Of a DNA stretch of 64,000 bases, positions 1-8,385 are shown piece after piece. Origin of the DNA: Terriglobia bacterium (lineage in GTDB: Bacteria > Acidobacteriota > Terriglobia > Versatilivoradales > Versatilivoraceae); the NCBI GenBank assembly GCA_951813285.1, contig OX638355.1, positions 963,136-1,027,135 of the forward strand, given 5' to 3'. The translations under genes and the position numbers were made by a program. Under the pieces are notes generated by a model. It had not been told where the DNA came from. It searched no databases and worked only from the letters and a program-made list of their open reading frames with translations. Within the stretch, counting starts at the first letter, position 1, and every line of letters starts with the position of its first letter.

Positions 1-474
1 CCTCTCAGCACCAACCTGATACCGTGCTCCACGGCTGCTCAGCACTGGCACCACTATTGCCGGGGCGCCGAGGAGGCCGGTCAGCCGCCTCCCAGCCGCG
101 ATCTCTGGAGAGTGTCCCGTAGCGTCTACGTGGGCGAATCCAAGGACGAAGCCTGGGATCACCTCATGAACGGCAATGTGGCCCGCTCATTCGAGTATCT
201 CCTGGGGCTGTTGAAGTCGGCCAAGATGCTTCACCTGGCCAAGCACGACCCCGGGGTGCCCGACGAGGAGGTGACTCCCGAATATGCCGTGAAGCATCTC
301 TGCATCATGGGCAACGTCAAGGAGTGCATTCGTCAGTTGGAGGAGGTCTGGGAGGTGACCGGAGGATTCGGGACCCTGTTGATGACCTCCAAGGATTGGG
401 ACGACAAGGACAAGTGGCGCCGTTCCATGAAACTGCTGGCCGAGGAAGTGGTCCCGGCGCTGCCCAGTATCTGA
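1..474 (+). CDS. LLM-class flavin-dependent monooxygenase, C-terminal part
   Basis: The frame is open from base 1 with no stop, so the gene enters from outside the window; the GTG at 112 is internal, not the start. The visible ~157 residues resemble the C-terminus of luciferase-like (FMN/F420-type) monooxygenases: a conserved RSVYVGES strand, a helical segment, and a GGFGTLLM strand followed by the closing DKWRRSMKLLAEEV helix. The family oxidises small organic substrates with reduced flavin. The substrate cannot be told, because the flavin-binding N-terminal half lies outside. It converges on the HemL-like gene across a repeat-bearing gap. Confidence 0.75.
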   Translation, partial: PLSTNLIPCSTAAQHWHHYCRGAEEAGQPPPSRDLWRVSRSVYVGESKDEAWDHLMNGNVARSFEYLLGLLKSAKMLHLAKHDPGVPDEEVTPEYAVKHLCIMGNVKECIRQLEEVWEVTGGFGTLLMTSKDWDDKDKWRRSMKLLAEEVVPALPSI

Positions 475-526
475 GGCCAGGGCTCTCCCCTGCCCACCCG
501 GTGAGAAATGGAGGCAGGTAGGGTTT

Positions 527-610
527 TTGTCAAGTTTTTCTTCGTGGTCCTTCGTCGTTCTTCGTGTCCCGTCGTGGAGATCTCTTTTCTTTTTTTGCTT
601 GTCGGTCTGA
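527..610 (-). repeat. CACGAAGG dispersed repeat, copy A (inverted)
   Basis: Read on the minus strand, this holds an A-rich head, then CCACGACGGGACACGAAG and ACGACGAAGGACCACGAAG. It is the same pattern as four other copies in the window (near 54.4, 55.3, 58.9 and 63.6 kb). It occupies most of the gap between two convergent genes. A further short repeat motif, GTGAGAAATG, sits at 501-510. Function unknown. Confidence 0.7.
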
Positions 611-619
611 GGCGCCTCG

Positions 620-1984
620 CTATACCAGCCGCCGAAAACCCGACTGCTTGACGGGGCATTCCAGGTACTTGACGGGGTCGCCCTCCTCCACCGCCTTTCC
701 CACCACGACCAGGGCCTCGCCAATCCTTTCCAGGGCCAGGTCCAGGTCCGCCTGGGAGTGCTGCATGCAGAATATGAAGCCCGGCCCGCCGATTACACCT
801 CTCTTGGCGGATTCCTGCAGGTAAAGGGTGTTCAGGGCGGCGTTTTGATCGCCGGGAACCCCTTCGAACACCATGGCGGGGAAGGAGGGCAGTCCAATCA
901 TCCGGAAGGATAGCCCCAGGTCCCCGAAAATTCCGCTCAGGCCTTTCATGAAGCTGCGGCCGATGTCCTGGATGATCGCGCTGACGTTTCGGGCGCGGTA
1001 TTCCTGCAGGGTGGCCTTGCAGGCTGCCAGGCCGGTGGCTTCCGCCCAGTAGACGCTGCTGATGAAGGAGTCCAGAGCCACCTGCATGATCTCCCGTTTG
1101 CCCACCACCGCCCCCAGGGCAAAGCCGTTGGAAATGCACTTGGCGAAGGTGGCCATGTCTGGGACGACCCCATAATACTCCTGGGCGCCGCCCAGAGCGG
1201 TGCGGAATCCCGTAACCACCTCGTCGAAGATCAGAACCACTCCATGGTCTCGGGTGAGCCGGCGCACTCCTTCCAGATAGCCGGGGTCGGGGGTGTAGGT
1301 GCGAGCTGCCTCCATGATCACGCAGGCCACCTCGCCCCGGTTCTCCTCCAGCAGCTTTCGCAGCGAGTCCAGATTGTTGTATTCAAAGGCCAGGGTGGTG
1401 TCCAGCAGGCTTCTGGGGACTCCCAGCGGGGTGATTCCGTGCATGAGGTGCTTTTCCAGGGCAGCTCCCGGGGCCAGATTGGCCGACAGATACCAGTCGT
1501 GCCAGCCGTGATAGCCGCAAAAGGCCACCTTGTCCCTGCCGGTGGCTGCCCGGGCGATGCGGACGGCGACCATGTCCGACTCCCCGCCGCCTTTGCAGAA
1601 GCGCACCATTTCGGCGCAGGGAACGATCTCGGCCAACAGTTCGGCGGCCTCGATCTCCAGGGGGTGGTTGACGGTCAACCCGGTACCCCTGGCGGCCTGC
1701 TCCTGAACAGCCCGGACCACGCTCGGAAAGGCATGCCCCAGAAGTACCGAGCCGGCGCCGAGATTGAAGTCCAGATACTCGTTGCCGTCCACGTCCCATA
1801 GCCGGCAGCCTTGCTGGCGGTGGCTGTAGACGGGCGATATCCCCTGCGCGTGGAGTTCGGCGCGCCTTCCAAACAGGTGGGTCCGACCGGCGATCAGATT
1901 GTCGGCCCTGCGATAGAGCCGGGTGGATTCGGGGACTCTCGTCCCGAGGTTCAGGGCGCCGCGGCCCTGGGCTGCTGGATTCAT
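620..1984 (-). CDS. Class III PLP aminotransferase, glutamate-1-semialdehyde aminomutase-like
   Basis: The 454-aa protein matches the HemL/class III aminotransferase fold: LWDVDGNEYLDFN near the N-terminus, a phosphate-binding GGGES loop, a YHGWHDWY segment, the IFDEVVTGFR aspartate that contacts the PLP ring, and a candidate Schiff-base lysine in FAKCISNGF. True HemL usually reads GKIIGGG at the lysine, so this is more likely a paralogue acting on an amino sugar or other amine than the tetrapyrrole enzyme. It is transcribed away from the next gene cluster; no hem genes lie nearby. Class III membership is secure, the substrate is not. Confidence 0.8.
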   Translation of the reverse strand: MNPAAQGRGALNLGTRVPESTRLYRRADNLIAGRTHLFGRRAELHAQGISPVYSHRQQGCRLWDVDGNEYLDFNLGAGSVLLGHAFPSVVRAVQEQAARGTGLTVNHPLEIEAAELLAEIVPCAEMVRFCKGGGESDMVAVRIARAATGRDKVAFCGYHGWHDWYLSANLAPGAALEKHLMHGITPLGVPRSLLDTTLAFEYNNLDSLRKLLEENRGEVACVIMEAARTYTPDPGYLEGVRRLTRDHGVVLIFDEVVTGFRTALGGAQEYYGVVPDMATFAKCISNGFALGAVVGKREIMQVALDSFISSVYWAEATGLAACKATLQEYRARNVSAIIQDIGRSFMKGLSGIFGDLGLSFRMIGLPSFPAMVFEGVPGDQNAALNTLYLQESAKRGVIGGPGFIFCMQHSQADLDLALERIGEALVVVGKAVEEGDPVKYLECPVKQSGFRRLV

Positions 1985-2116
1985 GGTATTACCTCTCGAT
2001 TCGGGTTGCAGGATGCCATGCTTCTCCTTTTTTTAGCCATTTTAGGGAGAAAATTGCCGGACTGGGGTATTCTTTGCGGGAATGGTAACCTTATTTCTGA
2101 GGCAGGACACTAGCCA

Positions 2117-2464
2117 ATGAGCCAATCTAGCCGGTTGCCGTCGAGTCCGGACTCCAGGGTGGCCGGCAGGACTTCCGGAATGGCCGATGGAGTTGCCGCC
2201 AACCCGTTTGGTCCGCGCCGGCTTCGGTGGCCGTCCTTCAGGCCCCATCTCCTGTGGTGTGCGCTTTTGGGCTTTCTTTGGCTTCTCTTCCCCCCGCCGA
2301 CCCATGCCTACATCGACCCCGGGACAGGCAGCTACCTTGTGCAGGTAGTGATCGCGGGTCTATTGGGTGTCCTGCTTTCCCTCAAGTTCTATTGGGCAAG
2401 GCTCAAGGCCTTCCTCAAGGGACGCTCGCCGTTCGGCAAAAGAGATCCAGCCGAACATGAGTGA
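2117..2464 (+). CDS. Small YIDPGTGS membrane protein
   Basis: A 115-aa product (94 aa if the in-frame ATG at 2180 is used). After a basic stretch there is one hydrophobic segment (HLLWCALLGFLWLLF), then the motif AYIDPGTGSYLVQ, a second hydrophobic segment (VVIAGLLGVLLSLKFYW) and a basic tail. The YIDPGTGS motif marks a family of tiny membrane proteins of unknown role that I recall being found beside methyltransferase or envelope genes. The stop overlaps the following methyltransferase start by 8 nt, implying translational coupling. The start choice is uncertain; neither ATG has a strong ribosome binding site. Confidence 0.7.
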   Translation: MSQSSRLPSSPDSRVAGRTSGMADGVAANPFGPRRLRWPSFRPHLLWCALLGFLWLLFPPPTHAYIDPGTGSYLVQVVIAGLLGVLLSLKFYWARLKAFLKGRSPFGKRDPAEHE

Positions 2465-3848
2465 TTCGATCGAAACGCTGCCTTCCTCGTTTCGCGATCC
2501 CAGCGGATTCTTGTTTCTTGACCGGGGTGTGCTTTACCGTCAGGTCAATCGCAGTTACCGCCACGACTATGACCACTTGGTGGGCTCGGGCCTGTGCGGC
2601 AGCCTGACGGATGCGGGACTCCTGGTTTCTCACCAGGAGGTCGCCCATCCGGGGCCGGAGCCGCCGGAATGTTACAAGATTCTCAGGCCCGAGCCGCTGC
2701 CCTTCATCTCCTATCCCTTCGAGTGGGGCTTCAGCCAGCTTCAGGACGCCGCCCTCACCACGCTGGCAATCCAAAAGAGAAGCCTGGAACATGGAATGTC
2801 GCTGAAGGACAGCACCGCCTACAATATCCAGTTCCGGGAAGGGAAGCCCCTGCTCATCGATACTCTGTCCTTCGAGAGGTATTCGGAAGGCCGTCCCTGG
2901 ACCGGCTATCGTCAGTTCTGCCAGCACTTCCTGGCGCCGCTGGCCCTGGCCGGCTACTCCGATGTCCGGCTCAGCCAGCTCCTCCGGGTTCACCTGGACG
3001 GGATTCCCCTGGACCTGGCCAGTCGGCTGCTGCCCCTTCGTACCCGATTGCGGTTTTCCCTGCTGACCCACATTCATCTTCATTCCAAGGCCCAAACCCA
3101 CTTCGCCGACAAGCCGGCCCGCCGGGTCCGCCGATCCGTGAGCCGCAGGGCGCTCCTGGGTTTGATCGAGAACCTGGAATCCTGCGTGGGGGGACTCCGT
3201 TGGACCCCGCCCCGTGATGAATGGGCCTCCTACTATGAAGAAACCAACTACAGCGGCGCGGCCTTCCGGCACAAGCAGCAACTGGTGTCGGAGCTGCTGG
3301 ATCGCATACGCCCCAAACCCGACATGGTGTGGGACCTGGGTGCCAACACGGGATTGTTCAGCCGCCTGGCGGCAAGTCGCGGTATGAGCGCGATTGCCTT
3401 CGATCAGGACCCCGCCTGCGTTGAGCGGAACTACCTGGACTGCCGGCAGGAGGGAATTGCCAAAGTCCTGCCCCTTTGGGTCGATTTGACCAATCCCAGC
3501 CCCAACCTGGGCTGGCACGGCCGCGAACGCATGTCCCTGTTGGAGCGAGGCTCTCCGGACGCGGTCCTGGCCCTGGCTCTGATTCACCACCTGGCCATAG
3601 CCAACAATCTGCCTTTCTCCCGGCTGGCCGGTTTTTTCGGCGAACTGTGCCGCTGGTTGATCATTGAGTTCGTCCCCAAGACCGACTCGCAGGTGCAAAG
3701 GCTGCTGGCTTCAAGGGAGGACATTTTTCCAAACTACGACCAGCAGTCCTTCGAGCAGTCCTTCAGCCGCCATTTCGAGATCAGGACGGCCACCAGGATC
3801 CGGCAAACGGAAAGAACACTGTATCAAATGGAAAGAAAACCGCTGTGA
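2457..3848 (+). CDS. Class I SAM-dependent methyltransferase
   Basis: Chosen start is the ATG at 2457, inside the last codons of the upstream gene; the open frame extends further 5' but only across that gene. The 463-aa protein has a long N-terminal region with no recognised motif (DRGVLYRQVNRSY, YPFEWGFSQLQDAAL) and a Rossmann methyltransferase domain in the C-terminal third with motif I VWDLGANTGLFSRL near residue 292 and an acidic FDQDP. Target unknown. Overlap with the YIDPGTGS protein suggests a shared envelope or lipid-linked function (inference). Confidence 0.8.
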   Translation: MSDSIETLPSSFRDPSGFLFLDRGVLYRQVNRSYRHDYDHLVGSGLCGSLTDAGLLVSHQEVAHPGPEPPECYKILRPEPLPFISYPFEWGFSQLQDAALTTLAIQKRSLEHGMSLKDSTAYNIQFREGKPLLIDTLSFERYSEGRPWTGYRQFCQHFLAPLALAGYSDVRLSQLLRVHLDGIPLDLASRLLPLRTRLRFSLLTHIHLHSKAQTHFADKPARRVRRSVSRRALLGLIENLESCVGGLRWTPPRDEWASYYEETNYSGAAFRHKQQLVSELLDRIRPKPDMVWDLGANTGLFSRLAASRGMSAIAFDQDPACVERNYLDCRQEGIAKVLPLWVDLTNPSPNLGWHGRERMSLLERGSPDAVLALALIHHLAIANNLPFSRLAGFFGELCRWLIIEFVPKTDSQVQRLLASREDIFPNYDQQSFEQSFSRHFEIRTATRIRQTERTLYQMERKPL

Positions 3849-3970
3849 ACGGGCTGCTCATCCGCCGTCACGGGGGCCGCTGGGGAGAGTTCCGTCAGAG
3901 GAGGCGTGGAAAAAGGGGTGGCCGGGAATAGCGCTCCGGCCGTGTGCTATAGTCTGGCCAACGGTCGGCG

Positions 3971-5665
3971 ATGGAATCCAAAGTGAATGAACCCCGCGAG
4001 CAGTTGGAGGTCGACGTTCTCTTCGTGGGGGCCGGTCCCGCCTGTCTGAGTGGAGCCTTCCACCTCGCAAATCTGATCCAGGCCCACAACCGGAAGTCCC
4101 CTCCCGGAGAACGGCTGGAGTCGGTCAGCATCGCCCTCATCGAGAAGGGCCGGGAAGTGGGGGCCCACACTCTGTCGGGGGCCATACTGGACCCCATTGC
4201 CCTGGCCGAGCTGATCCCCGACTACCGGGAAAGAAATGCGCCTCTGGGCTCGGCGGTCAGCGAGGATTCCATCTACTACCTCACTGCAGGGAACCGGTTC
4301 AGGCTTCCCTGGGTGCCTCCCCCGCTCAACAATCACGGCAATTCCCTGATCTCGCTCAGTCGGTTCGTCAAATGGCTGGGGGAGCTGGTGGAGTCCCGCG
4401 GTGTGGATCTCTTCGCCGGTTTCGCCGGGACGGAGCTGCTGTTCGAGGGCGAGCGCTTGATCGGAGTGCGCACCGGAGACAAGGGCGTCGACCGGGAAAA
4501 CCGCCCCAAGGCTTCCTGTGAGCCCGGCGTCGACATCCTGGCCAAGGTGGTCGTCCTGGGGGAAGGGGTCCACGGCTCGCTGGCCAGGCAAGCGGTGAAG
4601 CGTCTCGGGCTGGATCGGGGCAAGGCCCCACAGGTCTATGCCATCGGTGTGAAAGAGGTCTGGGAGCTCCCCCAAGAGTCCCCGGACAAGGGGCAGGTGA
4701 TCCACACCCTGGGCTACCCGCTCCGGCACGAGGAATTCGGGGGAGGCTTCCTCTACCAAATGGGCCGAACACTCTCGCTGGGCCTGGTGGTGGGATTGGA
4801 CTACAAGGATCCCTTCCTGGACCCGCACCGGCAGTTTCAGCGCCTCAAGACCCATCCTCTGATCGCCTCCCGGCTGGCGGGAGCCCGGCTGGCCGCCTAC
4901 GGCGCCAAGGCCTTGCCGGAGGGTGGCTATTACGCCATGCCGAAGAGCTATTTCGACGGCGGGCTGCTCATCGGTGATTCGGCCGGATTGGTGAATTCCA
5001 TGCGGCTCAAGGGTATCCACCTGGCCATGAAGTCGGGGATGCTGGCGGCCGAGACCATTCTGGAGGCCCTGCTCAGGGATGACTATTCGGAACGGACGCT
5101 GAGCCGTTACCCCTTGCTGCTGGGCAACAGTTGGGCGGGGCGGGAGCTCTACCGGGTGCGCAACTTCCACCAGGGGTTCGAGCGCGGCCTGGGATGGGGG
5201 CTCCTCCAGGCGGGGCTGCAGATGGTGACCGGAGGGCGGGGTTGGAGAGACCCGCTCCCCAGTCGCCCCGGGCACCAGCGAATGCAGCCGATTGCCGCCT
5301 ACCATGGCGCCGGCGCGGTTCCTCCGAGTCCGCTGCAGGCCGACGGGGAGACCACCTTCGACAAGCTCACCAACCTCTATTTTTCCGGCACCAGGCACGA
5401 GGAGGACCAACCCTCCCACCTGAGAATTGCCGACCCCCGGATCTGCCAGGAGCGGTGTCCGCGGGAGTTCGGAAGCCCCTGCCAGCGATTCTGTCCGGCA
5501 GGGGTGTACGAGATCGTTCCCAGTGAGGACCGCCGGGGCAGTCGGCTCCAGGTCAATCCCTCCAACTGCGTGCACTGCAAGACCTGCGACATCATGGATC
5601 CCTACCAGGTGATCACCTGGGTCCCCCCGGAGGGCGGCGGCGGCCCCAACTACCTGAACCTCTGA
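3971..5665 (+). CDS. Electron transfer flavoprotein-ubiquinone oxidoreductase
   Basis: 564 aa. An N-terminal FAD dinucleotide fold (VDVLFVGAGPACLSG), the ETF-QO segment EKGREVGAHTLSGAILDP, and the C-terminal 4Fe-4S region RFCPAGVYE...NCVHCKTCDIMDP are all present. The family passes electrons from acyl-CoA and other flavoprotein dehydrogenases via ETF to the membrane quinone pool. Three additional cysteines (ICQERC and SPC) lie just before the normal cluster ligands. It stands alone: no etfA/etfB in the window. The start ATG at 3971 gives a normal-length protein. Confidence 0.93.
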   Translation: MESKVNEPREQLEVDVLFVGAGPACLSGAFHLANLIQAHNRKSPPGERLESVSIALIEKGREVGAHTLSGAILDPIALAELIPDYRERNAPLGSAVSEDSIYYLTAGNRFRLPWVPPPLNNHGNSLISLSRFVKWLGELVESRGVDLFAGFAGTELLFEGERLIGVRTGDKGVDRENRPKASCEPGVDILAKVVVLGEGVHGSLARQAVKRLGLDRGKAPQVYAIGVKEVWELPQESPDKGQVIHTLGYPLRHEEFGGGFLYQMGRTLSLGLVVGLDYKDPFLDPHRQFQRLKTHPLIASRLAGARLAAYGAKALPEGGYYAMPKSYFDGGLLIGDSAGLVNSMRLKGIHLAMKSGMLAAETILEALLRDDYSERTLSRYPLLLGNSWAGRELYRVRNFHQGFERGLGWGLLQAGLQMVTGGRGWRDPLPSRPGHQRMQPIAAYHGAGAVPPSPLQADGETTFDKLTNLYFSGTRHEEDQPSHLRIADPRICQERCPREFGSPCQRFCPAGVYEIVPSEDRRGSRLQVNPSNCVHCKTCDIMDPYQVITWVPPEGGGGPNYLNL

Positions 5666-5684
5666 GACGCGTCACCCTCGCTCT

Positions 5685-6743
5685 TCACTCGATCAACATG
5701 CAGTCGCCGTAGCTGTAAAAGCGATAGTCCATCTTCAGGGCTTCCCGATAGGCCTCGAAGACGAGGTCGCGTCCGGCGAAGGCGCAGACCAGCATGAGCA
5801 GTGTGGAGCCCGGCAGGTGGAAGTTGGTCAGCAAGGCTCCTACCCGGCGAAAGCGGAAGCCGGGAAAGATGAACAGGTCGGTTTCCCCGCGAAGTTGGGG
5901 GTCCGCATCCCGGAAGGCCGATTCCAGAACCCGAGTCACGGTGGTGCCCACGGCCACGATGCGCTGCCCCGAGGAATTGGCGGTCGAGATGGCCCGGGCG
6001 GCCTCGGGTGTCATTTCAAAGGGCTCGGTTTCCATGCGGTGGTCCTCGATGCGATCGCTGGCCACCGGCCGGAAAGTGCCCAGCCCCACGTGCAATGTCA
6101 CCTCGCAACGGGCAATCCCCTTGCGGCTCAAGTCGCTGAAGACCTGGCGGGTGAAGTGCAGACCGGCCGTCGGAGCCGCCACGGCGCCGCGCTTGCGGGC
6201 GTACACCGTCTGGTAGCGGTCGCGGTCCCGGCTCTCGTCGGGCCGGCGGATGTAGGGAGGCAGGGGGACGTGGCCCAACCGGTCCAGGATGGCATCGAAG
6301 TCGCCTTGGTATTGGAAGCGCAACACGCGCAGGCCCCGTTCGCCCCGACCCGCAACCACGGCCTGCAGTTGGCCGCCGCCGAACAGCAGGCGTTCGCCGA
6401 CCCGAATCCTGCGACCCGGTTTGACCAGCGCTTCCCAGGTGTCCGGTCCCACGGGTCTCACCAGCAGCACTTCGATCGGTGCTTTCAGCACCCCTCCCGG
6501 GGGTGGCTTGTCGCTGGTCAGTCCAGCGCGGTTTCCGATCAGGCGGGCCGGGAACACCTTGGTGTCGTTCAGAACCATCAGATCGCTGGGGCTCAGCAGG
6601 TCGGGCAGCTCGGCGAATCGGTGGTGGGAAATTCGGCCGGTGGCTCGAACCAGTCGCAACAGTCGGGACTGGTCGCGCTGTTCGGGGGGGTAGAGAGCAA
6701 TCCTGTCGCTGGGCAGCGGGTATTCGAACTCGGAACGTTGCAT
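5685..6743 (-). CDS. queA: tRNA preQ1(34) S-adenosylmethionine ribosyltransferase-isomerase
   Basis: QueA transfers and rearranges the ribosyl of SAM onto preQ1 in tRNA, giving epoxyqueuosine. The start at 6743 gives 352 aa beginning MQRSEFEYPLPSDRIALYPP, the usual QueA N-terminus; the frame stays open far upstream but only as an antisense shadow. Typical motifs are SRLLRL, VLNDTKVFPARL, GAVAAPTAGLHFT and LTNFHLPGSTLLMLV. It is last in a minus-strand run after the exonuclease and BlaI-type genes. A dispersed GTGAGAAATGCGG motif lies directly upstream. No other queuosine genes are seen here. Confidence 0.95.
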   Translation of the reverse strand: MQRSEFEYPLPSDRIALYPPEQRDQSRLLRLVRATGRISHHRFAELPDLLSPSDLMVLNDTKVFPARLIGNRAGLTSDKPPPGGVLKAPIEVLLVRPVGPDTWEALVKPGRRIRVGERLLFGGGQLQAVVAGRGERGLRVLRFQYQGDFDAILDRLGHVPLPPYIRRPDESRDRDRYQTVYARKRGAVAAPTAGLHFTRQVFSDLSRKGIARCEVTLHVGLGTFRPVASDRIEDHRMETEPFEMTPEAARAISTANSSGQRIVAVGTTVTRVLESAFRDADPQLRGETDLFIFPGFRFRRVGALLTNFHLPGSTLLMLVCAFAGRDLVFEAYREALKMDYRFYSYGDCMLIE

Positions 6744-6764
6744 CCTCGTAGTGAATCCAGCGAC

Positions 6765-6784
6765 CTGGTGAGAAATGCGGGTTA
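6765..6784 (+). repeat. GTGAGAAATGCGGG dispersed motif
   Basis: CTGGTGAGAAATGCGGGTTA fills the gap between the blaI-type gene and queA; the last three bases supply the stop codon of the blaI-type gene on the minus strand. Related copies lie at 498-510, 10018-10035 and 35343-35362 (inverted). Confidence 0.55.
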
Positions 6785-7234
6785 AAGCAGGTGTTCGTTC
6801 AATTGAGGCCCAAGCTCGGCCTTGGCGTTCGTTCGGGACAGGGCGGGTACGGGTTGCGCCGGCGCCCCGGTGAGAAAAACCGCCAACTGTTCGGCCGATC
6901 CGTCGAACCAGGTCTGGACCACTTCCGCAACCGCCCGACTGCGCGACTCCTCGAAGGAGCATCGGGGGAGATAGTGGTGGGCCTTGCCGCGCCGGGTTCG
7001 GGCCAGGAACCCCTTCCGGGTCAATCGGTCCATGACCGTCAGGACGGTGGTGTAGGCCAGGGGATGGCTGGGATGGAGGGCCTGATGCACGTCGCGCACG
7101 GTTCGCGCTCCCTCGAACCAGAGAGCCTTCATGCATTTCAGCTCGGCTCCGGTGAGCTTCCCGGTCGCCGGGGAGTCGGAATCGGCCGAAGCGCGCCCGG
7201 CCCCGGCTTGAGTCGTCTTGTCTGGACGGTTCAT
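6782..7234 (-). CDS. BlaI/MecI/CopY-family transcriptional repressor
   Basis: 150 aa from the ATG at 7234, which overlaps the upstream stop as TAATG. The winged-helix region reads LTGAELKCMKALWFEGARTVRDV, then LAYTTVLTVMDRLTRKGFLARTRRGKAHHY, the hallmark of BlaI/CopY repressors, followed by a helical dimerisation tail. These repressors usually sit beside a BlaR1-type sensor protease or a copper ATPase; neither is next to this one, so its inducer is unknown. It is probably cotranscribed with the exonuclease upstream and queA downstream. Confidence 0.85.
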   Translation of the reverse strand: MNRPDKTTQAGAGRASADSDSPATGKLTGAELKCMKALWFEGARTVRDVHQALHPSHPLAYTTVLTVMDRLTRKGFLARTRRGKAHHYLPRCSFEESRSRAVAEVVQTWFDGSAEQLAVFLTGAPAQPVPALSRTNAKAELGPQLNEHLL

Positions 7235-8187
7235 TATATTTTCGAGCCTTTGAAGAGGGGGCGCCCGAACATTGGGTAGTAGGCGGTCCACTCCGGGTCG
7301 GGGTTGGTATCGCCGGCAATCAGATCCTGCATGGAGACCAGCTTGCTGTCCAGGTTGTCGAGGCAATGGAGAACCAGCGCCTCGGGAAACATGGGAAGCT
7401 TGGGACTTCCGAACTCGTATTCGCCGTGGTGCGAGATGATCAGGTGTTGGATCAAGGTCTTGAGCCTGGGAGGGAAATCCTCGATTTCAGCCACCTTCCG
7501 GTTGACTAGATCCAGCTCCAGGATCATGTGGCCGAGCAGTTGACCCTCGGTGGTGTAGGCAAAACTGCGGCTGTAGCTCAACTCCTCCGTCTTGCCGATG
7601 TCGTGAAGGACGGCTCCGGCCAGGAGAAGGTCCTGGTCGAGCCCCGGATAGTGTCGAGCCATCCCTTGGCAGAGTTGGCACAGCGACAGGGTGTGTTCGA
7701 GCAGGCCGCCCAGCCAGGCGTGATGGAGGGACTTGGCGGCGGGCGCCTGCTTGAACTTGAGGGCGAACTCGGAGTCGTTCAACAGGTTTTCCAGAAGCTT
7801 CTTGAGGTGGGGATTCCCGATCCCGCCCACCAGCGCGAGCAGCTCGCCGAACATCTGCTCCACGTCCCTGGTCGTCTTGGGAAAGTAGTCGCCGTATTCG
7901 ACTTCCGATTCCTGGCAGCGCCGTATTCGATGAACGGTGAGCTGCTGCCTGTTGCGAAAGAGCTGAACCAGGCCCCTCACCTTGACGAAGTCGTCCCTGT
8001 CGAAAGTGGGCTCGACCTCGGCCACGTTGTCCCACATCTTGGCGTCCAGGCTGCCGCTCTTGTCGCCTAGCGTCAGGGAGAGGTAGGGCTCGCCCGTCTT
8101 CTTGGCCCGGACCTCCTTGACCCTCACCAGAAAGGTGGTGGTGATGACTTTGTTGGGCTCGAGGTCGCTGACAAAAAGGTCTTTCAT
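7234..8187 (-). CDS. YhaM-like 3'-5' exoribonuclease (OB-fold plus HD domain)
   Basis: 317 aa. Residues ~10-95 look like an OB-fold nucleic-acid-binding domain (TFLVRVKEVRAKKTGEPYLS); the rest is an HD-superfamily phosphohydrolase with HHAWLGGLLEHT, AVLHDIGK and IISHHGEYEFGSP as metal-binding elements. This arrangement is that of Bacillus YhaM, a single-strand-specific 3'-5' exonuclease. It is the first gene of a minus-strand group with the BlaI-type repressor and queA and is divergent from rex. Confidence 0.88.
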   Translation of the reverse strand: MKDLFVSDLEPNKVITTTFLVRVKEVRAKKTGEPYLSLTLGDKSGSLDAKMWDNVAEVEPTFDRDDFVKVRGLVQLFRNRQQLTVHRIRRCQESEVEYGDYFPKTTRDVEQMFGELLALVGGIGNPHLKKLLENLLNDSEFALKFKQAPAAKSLHHAWLGGLLEHTLSLCQLCQGMARHYPGLDQDLLLAGAVLHDIGKTEELSYSRSFAYTTEGQLLGHMILELDLVNRKVAEIEDFPPRLKTLIQHLIISHHGEYEFGSPKLPMFPEALVLHCLDNLDSKLVSMQDLIAGDTNPDPEWTAYYPMFGRPLFKGSKI

Positions 8188-8385
8188 GCCACTGCATCCG
8201 TTTCCAAGGCATCGGCCGGCCCACCCCGGATCCCGGCCCCGAAGAACTCCCGGCTTCCCTTCCGGCGCGGTCGCAACCGGCTGAGAGGCGAGAGCCGACG
8301 GTCCCTATGGTATACTGAACGGCACTTTCGACCGACCCAGCAGGTTGCCCGCCCCGGCTTGAGAGTACTATAGCCAACCCGGCGC

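Noticed and set aside
112-474. Complete 120-aa gene starting at GTG 112
   Set aside because: The same frame is open and homologous back to base 1, so the gene is the truncated end of a longer LLM monooxygenase.
620-1984. Assignment as the tetrapyrrole enzyme HemL
   Set aside because: The lysine region reads FAKCISNGF instead of the GKIIGGG expected for HemL and no hem genes are adjacent, so only the family is named.
3947-5575. Long minus-strand open frame opposite the ETF-QO gene
   Set aside because: Shadow of a gene with complete FAD and Fe-S motifs.
6744-7319. Upstream extension of the queA frame
   Set aside because: It overlaps the BlaI-type gene out of frame, and the usual QueA N-terminus begins at 6743.
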